From Paucibacter sp. PLA-PC-4 (GTDB taxonomy: Bacteria > Pseudomonadota > Gammaproteobacteria > Burkholderiales > Burkholderiaceae_C), in contig NZ_JAPFGP010000002.1 in assembly GCF_026241155.1 (NCBI RefSeq), positions 62,001-126,000 of the forward strand: a stretch of 64,000 nt of DNA, read 5' to 3'. The notes beneath the pieces are model-generated. The model did no database searches. It was not told where the DNA came from and worked only from the letters and a program-made list of their open reading frames with translations. Position numbers and translations under genes: made by a program. This document shows, in pieces, positions 42,848 to 50,873 of the stretch (position 1 is its first letter; every line of letters starts with the position of its first letter).

Positions 42848-43882
42848 TCAGCGGCATAGGCCCAGGATGCGCTCCTCCGCCGAGCATTTCGGTTTGGCCG
42901 GTTTGGCCGTGCAACTGCGCAGCTCGCGGGTGCTGGGCGCGTAATAGCTCCAGCCTTTGCCCAGTTCGGGCAGATTCAGGCTGACCTCGCGCCATTTCGG
43001 GTGCCCCTCGGACTGCAGGCGCTCGAAGTTCTGGCAGATCGAGCGGCCGAGCTTGCTGAAGTAGTCGCGCGTGCCGCGGGTGTTGTAGTCGTAAGTGACG
43101 AGGAAGGCGCCCACCGAGATCGTCGTAAAGTCCTCGCTCAGCAGGTTTGGGTAGCTGCTGGCGCGCACCGTGGCCGGCGCATAGACCGTCAGCGGCGAAA
43201 TGCTGCTGGGATGTGCGGGGTCGAACTTCAAGAGCTTGATGAACTTCTGCGCCTCGGGCTTCATGTTGGCGACCAGCGGCGCAGGCTGGCCTGCAGCCAC
43301 GACGACCACATCGACGGACTTGTCGCCGATCAGCTTGACCAGGGCTTCCTCATTGGACAGGTAGCCGGCCTGCGCCTCCGGCATCGGGCCGCCGAACATC
43401 ATCCGGTACAGCGTGTGCGTGATCAGCGCCGCGCCGGAGCCAACCAGGCCGCCGTTGATCTTGGCGTCCTTGATCTCGTGCAGATAGTTCAGCGGCGAGT
43501 CGGCGCGCACGATGTAGTGGATCTCGGTGTTGTAAAGCGGCAGGATCACGCGCAACGGCCGGATGATGGCGGCGGCCTCGCTATTGCCGGTATCGGCACG
43601 GTCGATGAAGGCCTGGTAGACATCGGCCTGTACGACGGCCAGCTTGACCCCGGGCTCGTAGCGCATCAGCTTGACGTTGGCGGCCGAGCCCGAGGTGGCC
43701 AGCACCTCCAGATCGATATCCGCATCGGGCGCGACGAACTTGGCCAGATCCTTGCCGATGGCGTAGTAGGTGCCTTTGTCGGAGGCGGTGACGATCTTGT
43801 AGCGGGCCTGTGCCGCCGCCGTCATGGCACTGCTGATGCCCAGAAGTGTGATGGCGAGGCAGCGCCAGACGGTTGATCTCAT
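42848..43882 (-). CDS. TAXI-family TRAP solute-binding protein, orphan
   Basis: This is a 344-residue exported receptor of the TAXI class: a signal peptide (MRSTVWRCLAITLLGISSAMTAAAQA), then YKIVTASDKGTYYAIGKDLAKF, LATSGSAANVKLMRY and LRVILPLYNTEIHYIV. No fused TRAP permease is nearby. The mature protein has an added Cys-bearing tail with CSAEERILGLCR at the very end. It starts one base past the stop of the zinc-ribbon gene, so the two are cotranscribed. Ligand unknown; a sensory or envelope role is possible. Confidence 0.85.
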   Translation of the reverse strand: MRSTVWRCLAITLLGISSAMTAAAQARYKIVTASDKGTYYAIGKDLAKFVAPDADIDLEVLATSGSAANVKLMRYEPGVKLAVVQADVYQAFIDRADTGNSEAAAIIRPLRVILPLYNTEIHYIVRADSPLNYLHEIKDAKINGGLVGSGAALITHTLYRMMFGGPMPEAQAGYLSNEEALVKLIGDKSVDVVVVAAGQPAPLVANMKPEAQKFIKLLKFDPAHPSSISPLTVYAPATVRASSYPNLLSEDFTTISVGAFLVTYDYNTRGTRDYFSKLGRSICQNFERLQSEGHPKWREVSLNLPELGKGWSYYAPSTRELRSCTAKPAKPKCSAEERILGLCR

Positions 43883-43883
43883 C

Positions 43884-44633
43884 TCAGGGTCTCCGTGGAG
43901 CGGGGGTGCACAGGCCGAGGGCGGCTACCGCATCGGTACAAGGGCCAATGTTGGGCGGCGGTGGTTCGACGTTTGATCGCTGGTCCGGGCTCATTCGCGG
44001 GGGCCTTGCTGCGGTCCTTGACGCGGCGGCGGGCCGGCCCAGCGCGGGCGGCTCGGCCGCTACAGCTGCTGTGGCAACGGCCGTGACAGCGGCCGCGCCG
44101 GTTTCTGGTTCTGCGGGCTCGACAATGCGGTCGGGCACGGCGGACGGCGCTGCGGCGATGGCCGGCGCCGTGAGCTCGGCCTTCGCCTCGAGGGCAGCAG
44201 GCGCCGGTGCTGGTGAGGCGGCCGATGGGCTGGGCGGCGCTGGCTTGTGCTGGAAGGCATATAGACCCAGGCCGCCCAGGGCCAGCGCGGCAATCAGCAG
44301 CAGGCGCAGCGGCGGTGATGTGCTGGCCGCAAGGGCTGGGCGGGCCTCCTGCCAGGGCAGCGAGTCGACCGCTGTCATCGGCGTCTCGGTCAATCTCTCG
44401 GGCTGCGCGGCTTCCACCAGCGCAACGGCGGTGCCGTCGTTGAGCGCGCCATTGCAGCGGGCGCACACGCTGGTCAGGGTCACGTCGTTGACCGCGCCAC
44501 AGTGCTGACAGGGCTTCAGATGCAGAGCCGCACCGCATTCGTTACAGAACTTGGAATTCGCCGGGCTCACATGATCGCAGTAGGGACACTGGTTCAGTGG
44601 CCTGGCGAGTGCGGTGGCGGGTGACATGAGCAT
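43884..44633 (-). CDS. Double zinc-ribbon membrane protein
   Basis: This is a 249-residue protein. The head holds two zinc ribbons (CPYCDHVSPANSKFCNECG and CQHCGAVNDVTLTSVCARC). A single membrane helix (LRLLLIAALALGGLGLYAF) follows at about residue 108, then a long Ala/Pro-rich periplasmic stretch. The last residues are CTDAVAALGLCTPAPRRP, with the same Cys-x5-x-x-LGLC-like spacing as the tail of the next gene. It is the first gene of a two-gene unit with the TAXI receptor. No enzymatic domain is seen. Confidence 0.75.
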   Translation of the reverse strand: MLMSPATALARPLNQCPYCDHVSPANSKFCNECGAALHLKPCQHCGAVNDVTLTSVCARCNGALNDGTAVALVEAAQPERLTETPMTAVDSLPWQEARPALAASTSPPLRLLLIAALALGGLGLYAFQHKPAPPSPSAASPAPAPAALEAKAELTAPAIAAAPSAVPDRIVEPAEPETGAAAVTAVATAAVAAEPPALGRPAAASRTAARPPRMSPDQRSNVEPPPPNIGPCTDAVAALGLCTPAPRRP

Positions 44634-44726
44634 GCAGGCGCAAATCCGTGCGGTAAGCCGTCATCCTGGCGACGTCTCACTATATTGCGCTTCTGGCGCC
44701 GCCGCCACCCGGGGCATACGCCCGAT

Positions 44727-45365
44727 TCAGGGGACGGGTTCGGGCAGGGGCCGGCCGGCCAGCCGGGCCGTCACGGCGTCCTGCAGCCAGCCGTTTTGCA
44801 GGTGGCGGTAGAGATGGCGGCCCGGGCAGAGGGTTTGTGCGCTGTAGTCCTTATGCGAGGCGATCTGCTCGGCCGTCAGGCCGTGGCGCTGTGCCAGCGC
44901 GGCCATCAGCTCGGCGGTGGCGCGCAGCTGTGCCACGCTGGGCTCGATCTCCTCGAAATTGCCCAGCAGCATCACCAGGGCATGACCGCGCGGGTCGTAT
45001 TCGGTGTTGGTGTCGCCAGCCGTGCCAGGATCGCGCGCCGCGTAGATGCGGCCATCGGGCGCGACCACATAGTGGTAAGGGATGTCGGCCCAGCGCTTGC
45101 TCAGGCGCGACCATTGCTGAAGCCGGCGCAGATAGGCGGCCACGTCCTTGCCCTCGGCCCAGCTCTCGCCCTGGTGGTGCAGCGTGATGTGGGTGATGCG
45201 CTGCGCAGACCGGGGCGGCTCGGCGGCGGCGCTGCCACCCCAGGCATCGACCGTGATGATGGCCGGCAGGGGCAGGTCTTGCTTGGCCGGTGTGCCGGCA
45301 CAGGCCACCAGTGCGGCGCAGCAGCAAAGTGCCAAAAATGGACGGAGCTTGGGTTTGTTCATCAT
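44727..45365 (-). CDS. N-acetylmuramoyl-L-alanine amidase (Amidase_2), lipoprotein
   Basis: This is a 212-residue zinc amidase that cuts the muramoyl-alanine bond in peptidoglycan. A lipoprotein signal with lipobox LVAC (about residue 22) places it on a membrane. Zinc ligands are seen in ITLHHQG (first His), and SHKDYSAQTLCPGRHL (second His and the Cys). The region PYHYVVAPDGRIYAARDP is typical of the fold. It is divergent from the M48 peptidase gene, with 57 bases between. It may act in cell-wall recycling or division. Confidence 0.9.
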   Translation of the reverse strand: MMNKPKLRPFLALCCCAALVACAGTPAKQDLPLPAIITVDAWGGSAAAEPPRSAQRITHITLHHQGESWAEGKDVAAYLRRLQQWSRLSKRWADIPYHYVVAPDGRIYAARDPGTAGDTNTEYDPRGHALVMLLGNFEEIEPSVAQLRATAELMAALAQRHGLTAEQIASHKDYSAQTLCPGRHLYRHLQNGWLQDAVTARLAGRPLPEPVP

Positions 45366-45422
45366 GGCTTTTATTGTGCAGCCGGCACAATGCCGCGATC
45401 AGCGAGGGAGAACGACGGGGCC

Positions 45423-47300
45423 ATGGATTACTCGGACTATGTGCATCTGATGCGCACTCACGAGCAGGCCAGCCAGGATGCGCCCGACGCCTACCGGCGA
45501 CGCGTACTTTGGTTCGCCGTTCTGGGCTATGCGGCGGTGTTTGTGCTTGCCTTGCTGGCCGTTGCCGCCCTGGCCTGGATTGCGCTACGGGCGCTGCAGG
45601 GGCAGGCGCGCGGATGGATGATCTGGCCGGCGCTGGCCTGCCTGGGCCTGCTCTGGGCCACGCTGACCGGCATGCGCGTGCCCTTCAGCGAGCCCGAGGG
45701 CGAGCGCGTGGAGCGCGAGGATGCGCCCGAGCTGTTTGCCGGTCTCGACCGCATTCGCAGCAAGGTCAAGGGGCCGGCCCTGCATGCGGTCATCATCAGC
45801 GCTGATTTCAATGCCGCCATCGTCCAGCAGCCGCTCTGGCTGGGCCTGGTACACCGCAACTACCTGATCCTCGGCTGGCCGATGCTGGCGGCGCTGGAGC
45901 CGCGCCGCCTGTATGCGGTCGTCGCGCACGAGTATGGCCATCTGCGCGGCGATCACGGCAAGCTCTCTGCCTGGATTTACCGCAGCCGGCGCGCCTGGGC
46001 CGGGCTTAGCGAGCGCTACAACGAGCAGGACTCGGTCGTCAGCCTTGCGCTGGCCAGTTTCGTGCGCTGGTATTTCCCGCGCTTCAATGCGTTGAGCTTT
46101 GCGCTGGCGCGGCAGGACGAGTACGAGGCCGATCGGGTGTCTGCCCGTCTGTTCGGCGCCGAGCTGGCTGGCCAGACCCTGCAGGAGGTGGCTGCCAAGA
46201 GCCGGATTTATGCCGAGGACTTCTGGCGCATTTGGTGGCGGCTGGCGCGTCTTAGCGGCAGCCAGCAGCCCGCACCGCATGCACAAATGGCCAATGCCTT
46301 GCTGCATGTGGTGCAGCCCGAGCGCGCGCAAGTGGCGCTGCGCCAGGAGCTGCGCCAGGTGGCCGATCCGGACGACACCCATCCGGTGCTCAAAGACCGG
46401 CTGGCGGCGTTGGGGCAGTCGGTCGGTCTCGGCGAGCTCTCGCCGCGCAGCGCGCTGAGCCTGCTGGGGGCGGCCCGCGGGCGCATCGGCGCGGCGCTCG
46501 ACGCGCAGTGGTGGCAGACCGCGCGGCAGGACTGGGGCCGCCACGGCGAACGCCTGCGTGCGCTGCATGCCGATATCAAGGTCTTCCAGGCCCGCAGCGC
46601 GGTCGGCGATGCGCTAAGCGTCGAAGAGCTGCTTCGCTGGGCGCAGGCTATGGAAGCGCTGAGCGAGCGCGACCCCAGCCCGGTGCTGGAGCGTGCGCTG
46701 CTGCTGGCGCCGCAACACGAGCAGGTGCTGCTACGCCTATGCCAACATCATGCTTCGCTAGGCAGCGACGATCAACGTGTCGGCGTCTGGCTTGATCATC
46801 TTTACCAGCAGCATCCGCAACAGGCCTGGCGTGCCGCCACGTTGGCGCGCCAGTGGCTGGACGGCTGTGCAAATGCGGGGTGGCCCCAGCCCTTCGACCT
46901 GCGCCAGCTCTGGCGCGACCGCCTGGCCCTGGCCGAGGCGCAGGAGCGACAGTCCTGGGAACAGTTCGCCGATACGCCCTGCTGGGAGCGGCCGCTGCCG
47001 GTGCAGCTGGACGAGGCGGTGCTGCGCGGCTTGCGGGGGCAGTTATTGCGCGAGCGCGATGTGCAGGCCGCCTGGCTGGGCAGCCAAGACATCCCGGTTC
47101 AGCCGGCCCGGGCGCATCACAGCTTGTGGCTGCAATGCCGACCCGGCGTCGGGCAACGCGCCGCCGAGGCGCTGGCCCAGCAGATCCACGATGCGATGGA
47201 ACTGCCGGGTCGATTCCGTGTCGTTGTCATCGGCGTGCATGTGGACAAGGGGCGGCGGGAGCAGGTCTCGCAGCTACTGGCGCTGGTGCAGCGGCGCTGA
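45423..47300 (+). CDS. Membrane M48-family metallopeptidase with long C-terminal region
   Basis: This is a 625-residue protein. Two membrane helices (about 28-56 and 65-84) come before a zinc-peptidase domain with HEYGH at 169-173 and the third-ligand region DEYEADRVSARLFG near 250. The remaining 300-odd residues are helical and contain repeat-like spacing (LLLAPQHEQVLLRLCQHHASLG, LYQQHPQQAWRAATLARQWL) resembling tetratricopeptide repeats. The ATG opening MDYSDYVHL was chosen; the much longer open frame upstream overlaps the amidase. HtpX-like enzymes do quality control of membrane proteins; this longer form may have a different client. Confidence 0.87.
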   Translation: MDYSDYVHLMRTHEQASQDAPDAYRRRVLWFAVLGYAAVFVLALLAVAALAWIALRALQGQARGWMIWPALACLGLLWATLTGMRVPFSEPEGERVEREDAPELFAGLDRIRSKVKGPALHAVIISADFNAAIVQQPLWLGLVHRNYLILGWPMLAALEPRRLYAVVAHEYGHLRGDHGKLSAWIYRSRRAWAGLSERYNEQDSVVSLALASFVRWYFPRFNALSFALARQDEYEADRVSARLFGAELAGQTLQEVAAKSRIYAEDFWRIWWRLARLSGSQQPAPHAQMANALLHVVQPERAQVALRQELRQVADPDDTHPVLKDRLAALGQSVGLGELSPRSALSLLGAARGRIGAALDAQWWQTARQDWGRHGERLRALHADIKVFQARSAVGDALSVEELLRWAQAMEALSERDPSPVLERALLLAPQHEQVLLRLCQHHASLGSDDQRVGVWLDHLYQQHPQQAWRAATLARQWLDGCANAGWPQPFDLRQLWRDRLALAEAQERQSWEQFADTPCWERPLPVQLDEAVLRGLRGQLLRERDVQAAWLGSQDIPVQPARAHHSLWLQCRPGVGQRAAEALAQQIHDAMELPGRFRVVVIGVHVDKGRREQVSQLLALVQRR

Positions 47301-47533
47301 GCGCGGCGCGAGTCGGTTTGCCCCGCTCAGTCCGGCGTCGGCAGCGCGCGCAGCAGCGGCTCGCGGGCTCGATCCGCTGCATCCCGATTTCGTGCACTTG
47401 AAGCCCTAGTCCGTCGCTGCAGGCTGGTGGCTCCAACTGGGCCGCCCTAGCATGCGGGCTGCCGGACGGTGTTTGTCCTTCGAGAGTCGCTACCGGCCCT
47501 TGCCAACCGAACCGTACGTAACTCAAGCAGCCT

Positions 47534-48511
47534 ATGAACTTCTGTCACTGGACTCTTTGGCGCGGCCTGACCAGCGCCGCGCTCGGCCTGTCTCTATGGC
47601 CGGCACATGGCGCCGAAACACCGCCGGCGAAAGACGCGGTGGGCGTCGGTCAAACCATCAAGGATTGCGCCGATTGCCCGACCCTGGTGCTGCTGCCCAG
47701 CGGCAGCTTTATGATGGGTTCGCCCGAATCCGAGAAGGGGCGCCGTACGGGCGAAGGCCCGCAGCATCAGGTGCACATCGCCTATCGCCTGGCGGTGGGC
47801 AAGCTCGAGGTGACAAGGGCCGAATTTGCGCGTTTTGTGGAGGCCAGTGGCTACAGCGCGACGTACGACCAGGGCGGTGGCTGCCATGTGCTGGACGGCG
47901 ATAAATGGGGTGTCAGCAGCAAGCACGGCTGGCGCAATCCGGGCTATGCACAAGCCGATGATCACCCCGTGGCGTGTGTGAACTGGAACGATGCGCAGGC
48001 CTATCTGGCATGGCTGAACCAGCAGGTGCCCGGCAAGGGCTACCGACTCTTGAGCGAGGCCGAATGGGAGTACGCGGCGCGAGCCGGGCAGGGCGGGCGC
48101 TATGCCTGGGGTGATGACGAGGATCTCACGGCGGCCTGCGCCTACGCCAATGCCATGGACAGCACCGGCAAGTCGCAGATCAGCAATATGACCTGGGCTT
48201 CAGCCAACTGCAGTGACGGGGCGGCCTACACGGTAGCGGGCCAAGCGCTCAAGCCAAATGCCTTTGGTCTTTACAACATGGCAGGCAATGTGTGGGAGTG
48301 GGTGCAGGACGCCTATCACAAGGACTACAGCGGCGCTCCGGATGATGGCTCGGCGTGGACGACTGGGGGCAATCAGGCATCGCGCGTGACTCGCGGCGGG
48401 GCCTGGTTCAGTGATCCCAATTTCATGCGCTCGGCCTACCGCAGCACGGGCACGGGCTCCCTGGAGTTTCGTGGTGGTGGTGTCGGTTTCCGGATCGCTA
48501 GGCCTGCTTAG
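47534..48511 (+). CDS. Formylglycine-generating-enzyme (SUMF1)-domain protein, exported
   Basis: This is a 325-residue protein with a signal peptide (MNFCHWTLWRGLTSAALGLSLWPAHGA). The FGE-sulfatase fold is clear: LVLLPSGSFMMGSPESEKGR, KLEVTRAEFARFVEASGY, HPVACVNWNDAQAYLAWL, RLLSEAEWEYAARAG, NMAGNVWEWVQDAY and a C-terminal RGGAWFS ... GFRIAR. No sulfatase gene is in the window. Many such bacterial proteins are not true sulfatase activators but lectin-like or EgtB-like. The 233-base gap before it holds no supported gene. Confidence 0.85.
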   Translation: MNFCHWTLWRGLTSAALGLSLWPAHGAETPPAKDAVGVGQTIKDCADCPTLVLLPSGSFMMGSPESEKGRRTGEGPQHQVHIAYRLAVGKLEVTRAEFARFVEASGYSATYDQGGGCHVLDGDKWGVSSKHGWRNPGYAQADDHPVACVNWNDAQAYLAWLNQQVPGKGYRLLSEAEWEYAARAGQGGRYAWGDDEDLTAACAYANAMDSTGKSQISNMTWASANCSDGAAYTVAGQALKPNAFGLYNMAGNVWEWVQDAYHKDYSGAPDDGSAWTTGGNQASRVTRGGAWFSDPNFMRSAYRSTGTGSLEFRGGGVGFRIARPA

Positions 48512-48527
48512 CGTTCTTCAGCCGGTC

Positions 48528-50873
48528 CTAGCCGACACGAGCGGTCGGCTGTATCGCGTCCAGCGCGCTCAACACCGCCTCGGCCGTCGCCGGGGCCCGC
48601 AAATGCGGGTCGCAGCTGGCCGGGCCGGTCGAGGCAATCGCATCCTTGATCGCCAGCAGCACCGAGAACGGCAGCAGCAGCGGCGGCTCTCCGACCGCCT
48701 TGCTGCGGTGGATGCTGTCCTCGCGATTCGGTGCGTCGAACAGCGCGACGCGGAAATCCGCCGGCATGTCGTTGGCGGTCGGGATCTTGTAGGTGCTGGG
48801 CGCATGGGTCAGGAGCGCGCCAGTCTTCGGGTGCCAGACCAGATCCTCGGTGGTCAGCCAGCCCATGCCTTGCACGAAGGCGCCCTCGACCTGGCCGATG
48901 TCCAGCGCCGGGTTCAGCGACTGGCCGACATCGTGCAGCGCATCGGCGCGCAAGACCCGGCTCTCGCCGGTCAGCGTGTCCACCAGCACCTCCGATACTG
49001 CGGCACCGTAAGCGTAGTAGTAAAAGGGCTTGCCCTGCAGCTTGGCCCGGTCCCAGTGCAGTCCGGGCGTGGTGTAGAAACCGTCGCTCCACAGCTGTAT
49101 GCGTTCGAGGTAGGCCTTGGAGACCAGCTCGGTGAAGGCGATGCTGCGGCCGGTGCCTGCCAGCACCTGGTCGCCACCAAAGCGCAACTCGTCCTCCGGA
49201 CAGTCCAGCAGCTGCGCGGCCAGCGCAGCCAGCCGGGACTTGATCTTGCGAGCCGCGTCCTGCGCGGCCTTGCCGTTCAGATCGCTGCCGGTGGATGCGG
49301 CGGTGGCCGAGGTGTTGGCGATCTTGTGCGTGTCGGTGGCGCTGGCGCGCACCCGCGCCAGACTCAGGCCCAGCTCATGGGCCACCACCTGGGCCACCTT
49401 GGTGTTCAGGCCCTGGCCCATCTCCGTGCCGCCGTGGTTGACCAGCACCGAGCCGTCGGTATAGACATGGACCAGGGCGCCGGCTTGGTTCAGATGCACG
49501 ACATTGAAGGAGATGCCGAACTTGACCGGGGTCAACGCAAGGCCCTTCTTCAGCACCGGGCTGTGCGCATTGAAGGCCGTGATTTCGGCGCGGCGGGCGT
49601 GATAGTCGCTGGTGGCGATCAGCCTGTCGGTCAGCGGCAGGATGATGTTGTCCTCGACCCGTTGACCGTATGGGGTCACGTCCTGCCCATCACGATAGAA
49701 ATTGCGTTGGCGCACCACGAGCGGATCCAGGCCGAGCCGGCGCGCCACCGAGTCCAGGATCATCTCTATGGCCAGCGCGCCCTGCGGGCCGCCGAAGCCG
49801 CGGAAGGCGGTATTGCTCTGGGTGTTGGTCTTCGCGCAATAGCCGTGCATCGCGACATGGGGCAGCCAGTAGGCATTGTCGAAATGGCAGAGCGCGCGGG
49901 CCATCACCGGGGCCGACAGATCGGCCGAGTGGCCGCAGTTCGAGATCAGGTCGATCTCGGCGGCGACGATGTGGCCGTCGTCGTCGTAGCCGACCTGCCA
50001 GCGATAGTCGAAGCCATGGCGCCGGCCGGTGATCATGAAGTCGTCGTCGCGGTCCACTCGCAACTTGACCGGGCGGCGCAGCTTGGTCGCGGCCAGCGCG
50101 GCGACGCAGGCGAATACGGCCGACTGCGATTCCTTGCCGCCGAAGCCGCCCCCCATGCGCCGGCATTGCACCTGCACCTGATGCGCGCTCCAGCCGAGTG
50201 CGTGGGCCAGCAGCTGCTGCATCTCCGACGGGTGCTGGGTCGAGCAGTGCACCAGCAGGCCCCGGTCCTCCTGCGGCAGCGCATAGGAGATCTGGCCCTC
50301 CAGATAGAACTGCTCCTGGCCGCCAACGGCCCACTCGCCGGCCAGCCTGTGCGGCGCGGCCGCCAGGGCCTGGGCCGGCTCGCCGCGCGTCAGGTGCATG
50401 GGCGGTATCACATAGTGACCGGCGGCATGGGCCTCTCGGGCCGTCAGCAGGGCGGGCCAGGGCTCGGCCTGGATCGCCGTCTTGGCCAGCGCGGCGGCGC
50501 GGCGCGCGAGCTCACGATCGGTGGCGATCACGGCGAAGACCGGCTGGCCCAGATAGCTCAAGGTGTCAGCGGCCAGGATGGGGTCGTCGTGCAGCAGCGG
50601 GCCGCAGTTGTTCTCGCCGGGGAAGTCGGCCGCCGTCAGCACCGCGACGACGCCGGGCTGACGCTTGATCAGCGCGATGTCGATGGCCAGCAGTCGGCCA
50701 TGCGCCAGCGGTGACAGACCCAGCGCGGCGTGAAGCGTGCCTTGGGCCTCGGCGATGTCGTCGACATAGCTGGCTTCCCCGCTGACATGAAGATGGGCCG
50801 ATTCATGGCTGCGGCTGACGCCGACCTGGGGTTGGGCGGCACTGAGAATGGGCAGATCGAGAGGCTTGTTCAT
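48528..50873 (-). CDS. xdhB: Xanthine dehydrogenase large (molybdopterin) subunit
   Basis: This is a 781-residue subunit carrying the Mo active site of xanthine dehydrogenase, which turns hypoxanthine and xanthine into urate. Visible motifs are the substrate-channel start HLHVSGEASYVDDI, GGGFGGKESQ, the FRGFGGPQG loop, the cofactor stretch TEMGQGLNTKV, and the catalytic-Glu region VGEPPLLLPFSV. The ATG overlaps the xdhA stop (ATGA). It converges with the FGE gene. No xdhC maturation gene follows, although it usually does. Confidence 0.95.
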   Translation of the reverse strand: MNKPLDLPILSAAQPQVGVSRSHESAHLHVSGEASYVDDIAEAQGTLHAALGLSPLAHGRLLAIDIALIKRQPGVVAVLTAADFPGENNCGPLLHDDPILAADTLSYLGQPVFAVIATDRELARRAAALAKTAIQAEPWPALLTAREAHAAGHYVIPPMHLTRGEPAQALAAAPHRLAGEWAVGGQEQFYLEGQISYALPQEDRGLLVHCSTQHPSEMQQLLAHALGWSAHQVQVQCRRMGGGFGGKESQSAVFACVAALAATKLRRPVKLRVDRDDDFMITGRRHGFDYRWQVGYDDDGHIVAAEIDLISNCGHSADLSAPVMARALCHFDNAYWLPHVAMHGYCAKTNTQSNTAFRGFGGPQGALAIEMILDSVARRLGLDPLVVRQRNFYRDGQDVTPYGQRVEDNIILPLTDRLIATSDYHARRAEITAFNAHSPVLKKGLALTPVKFGISFNVVHLNQAGALVHVYTDGSVLVNHGGTEMGQGLNTKVAQVVAHELGLSLARVRASATDTHKIANTSATAASTGSDLNGKAAQDAARKIKSRLAALAAQLLDCPEDELRFGGDQVLAGTGRSIAFTELVSKAYLERIQLWSDGFYTTPGLHWDRAKLQGKPFYYYAYGAAVSEVLVDTLTGESRVLRADALHDVGQSLNPALDIGQVEGAFVQGMGWLTTEDLVWHPKTGALLTHAPSTYKIPTANDMPADFRVALFDAPNREDSIHRSKAVGEPPLLLPFSVLLAIKDAIASTGPASCDPHLRAPATAEAVLSALDAIQPTARVG

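Noticed and set aside
47301-47409. Possible short coding remnant ending LDPLHPDFVHLKP after the M48 gene
   Set aside because: The frame has no start or ribosome site outside the M48 gene and runs antisense-free but out of frame through it; the tail is too short to support a gene or pseudogene.
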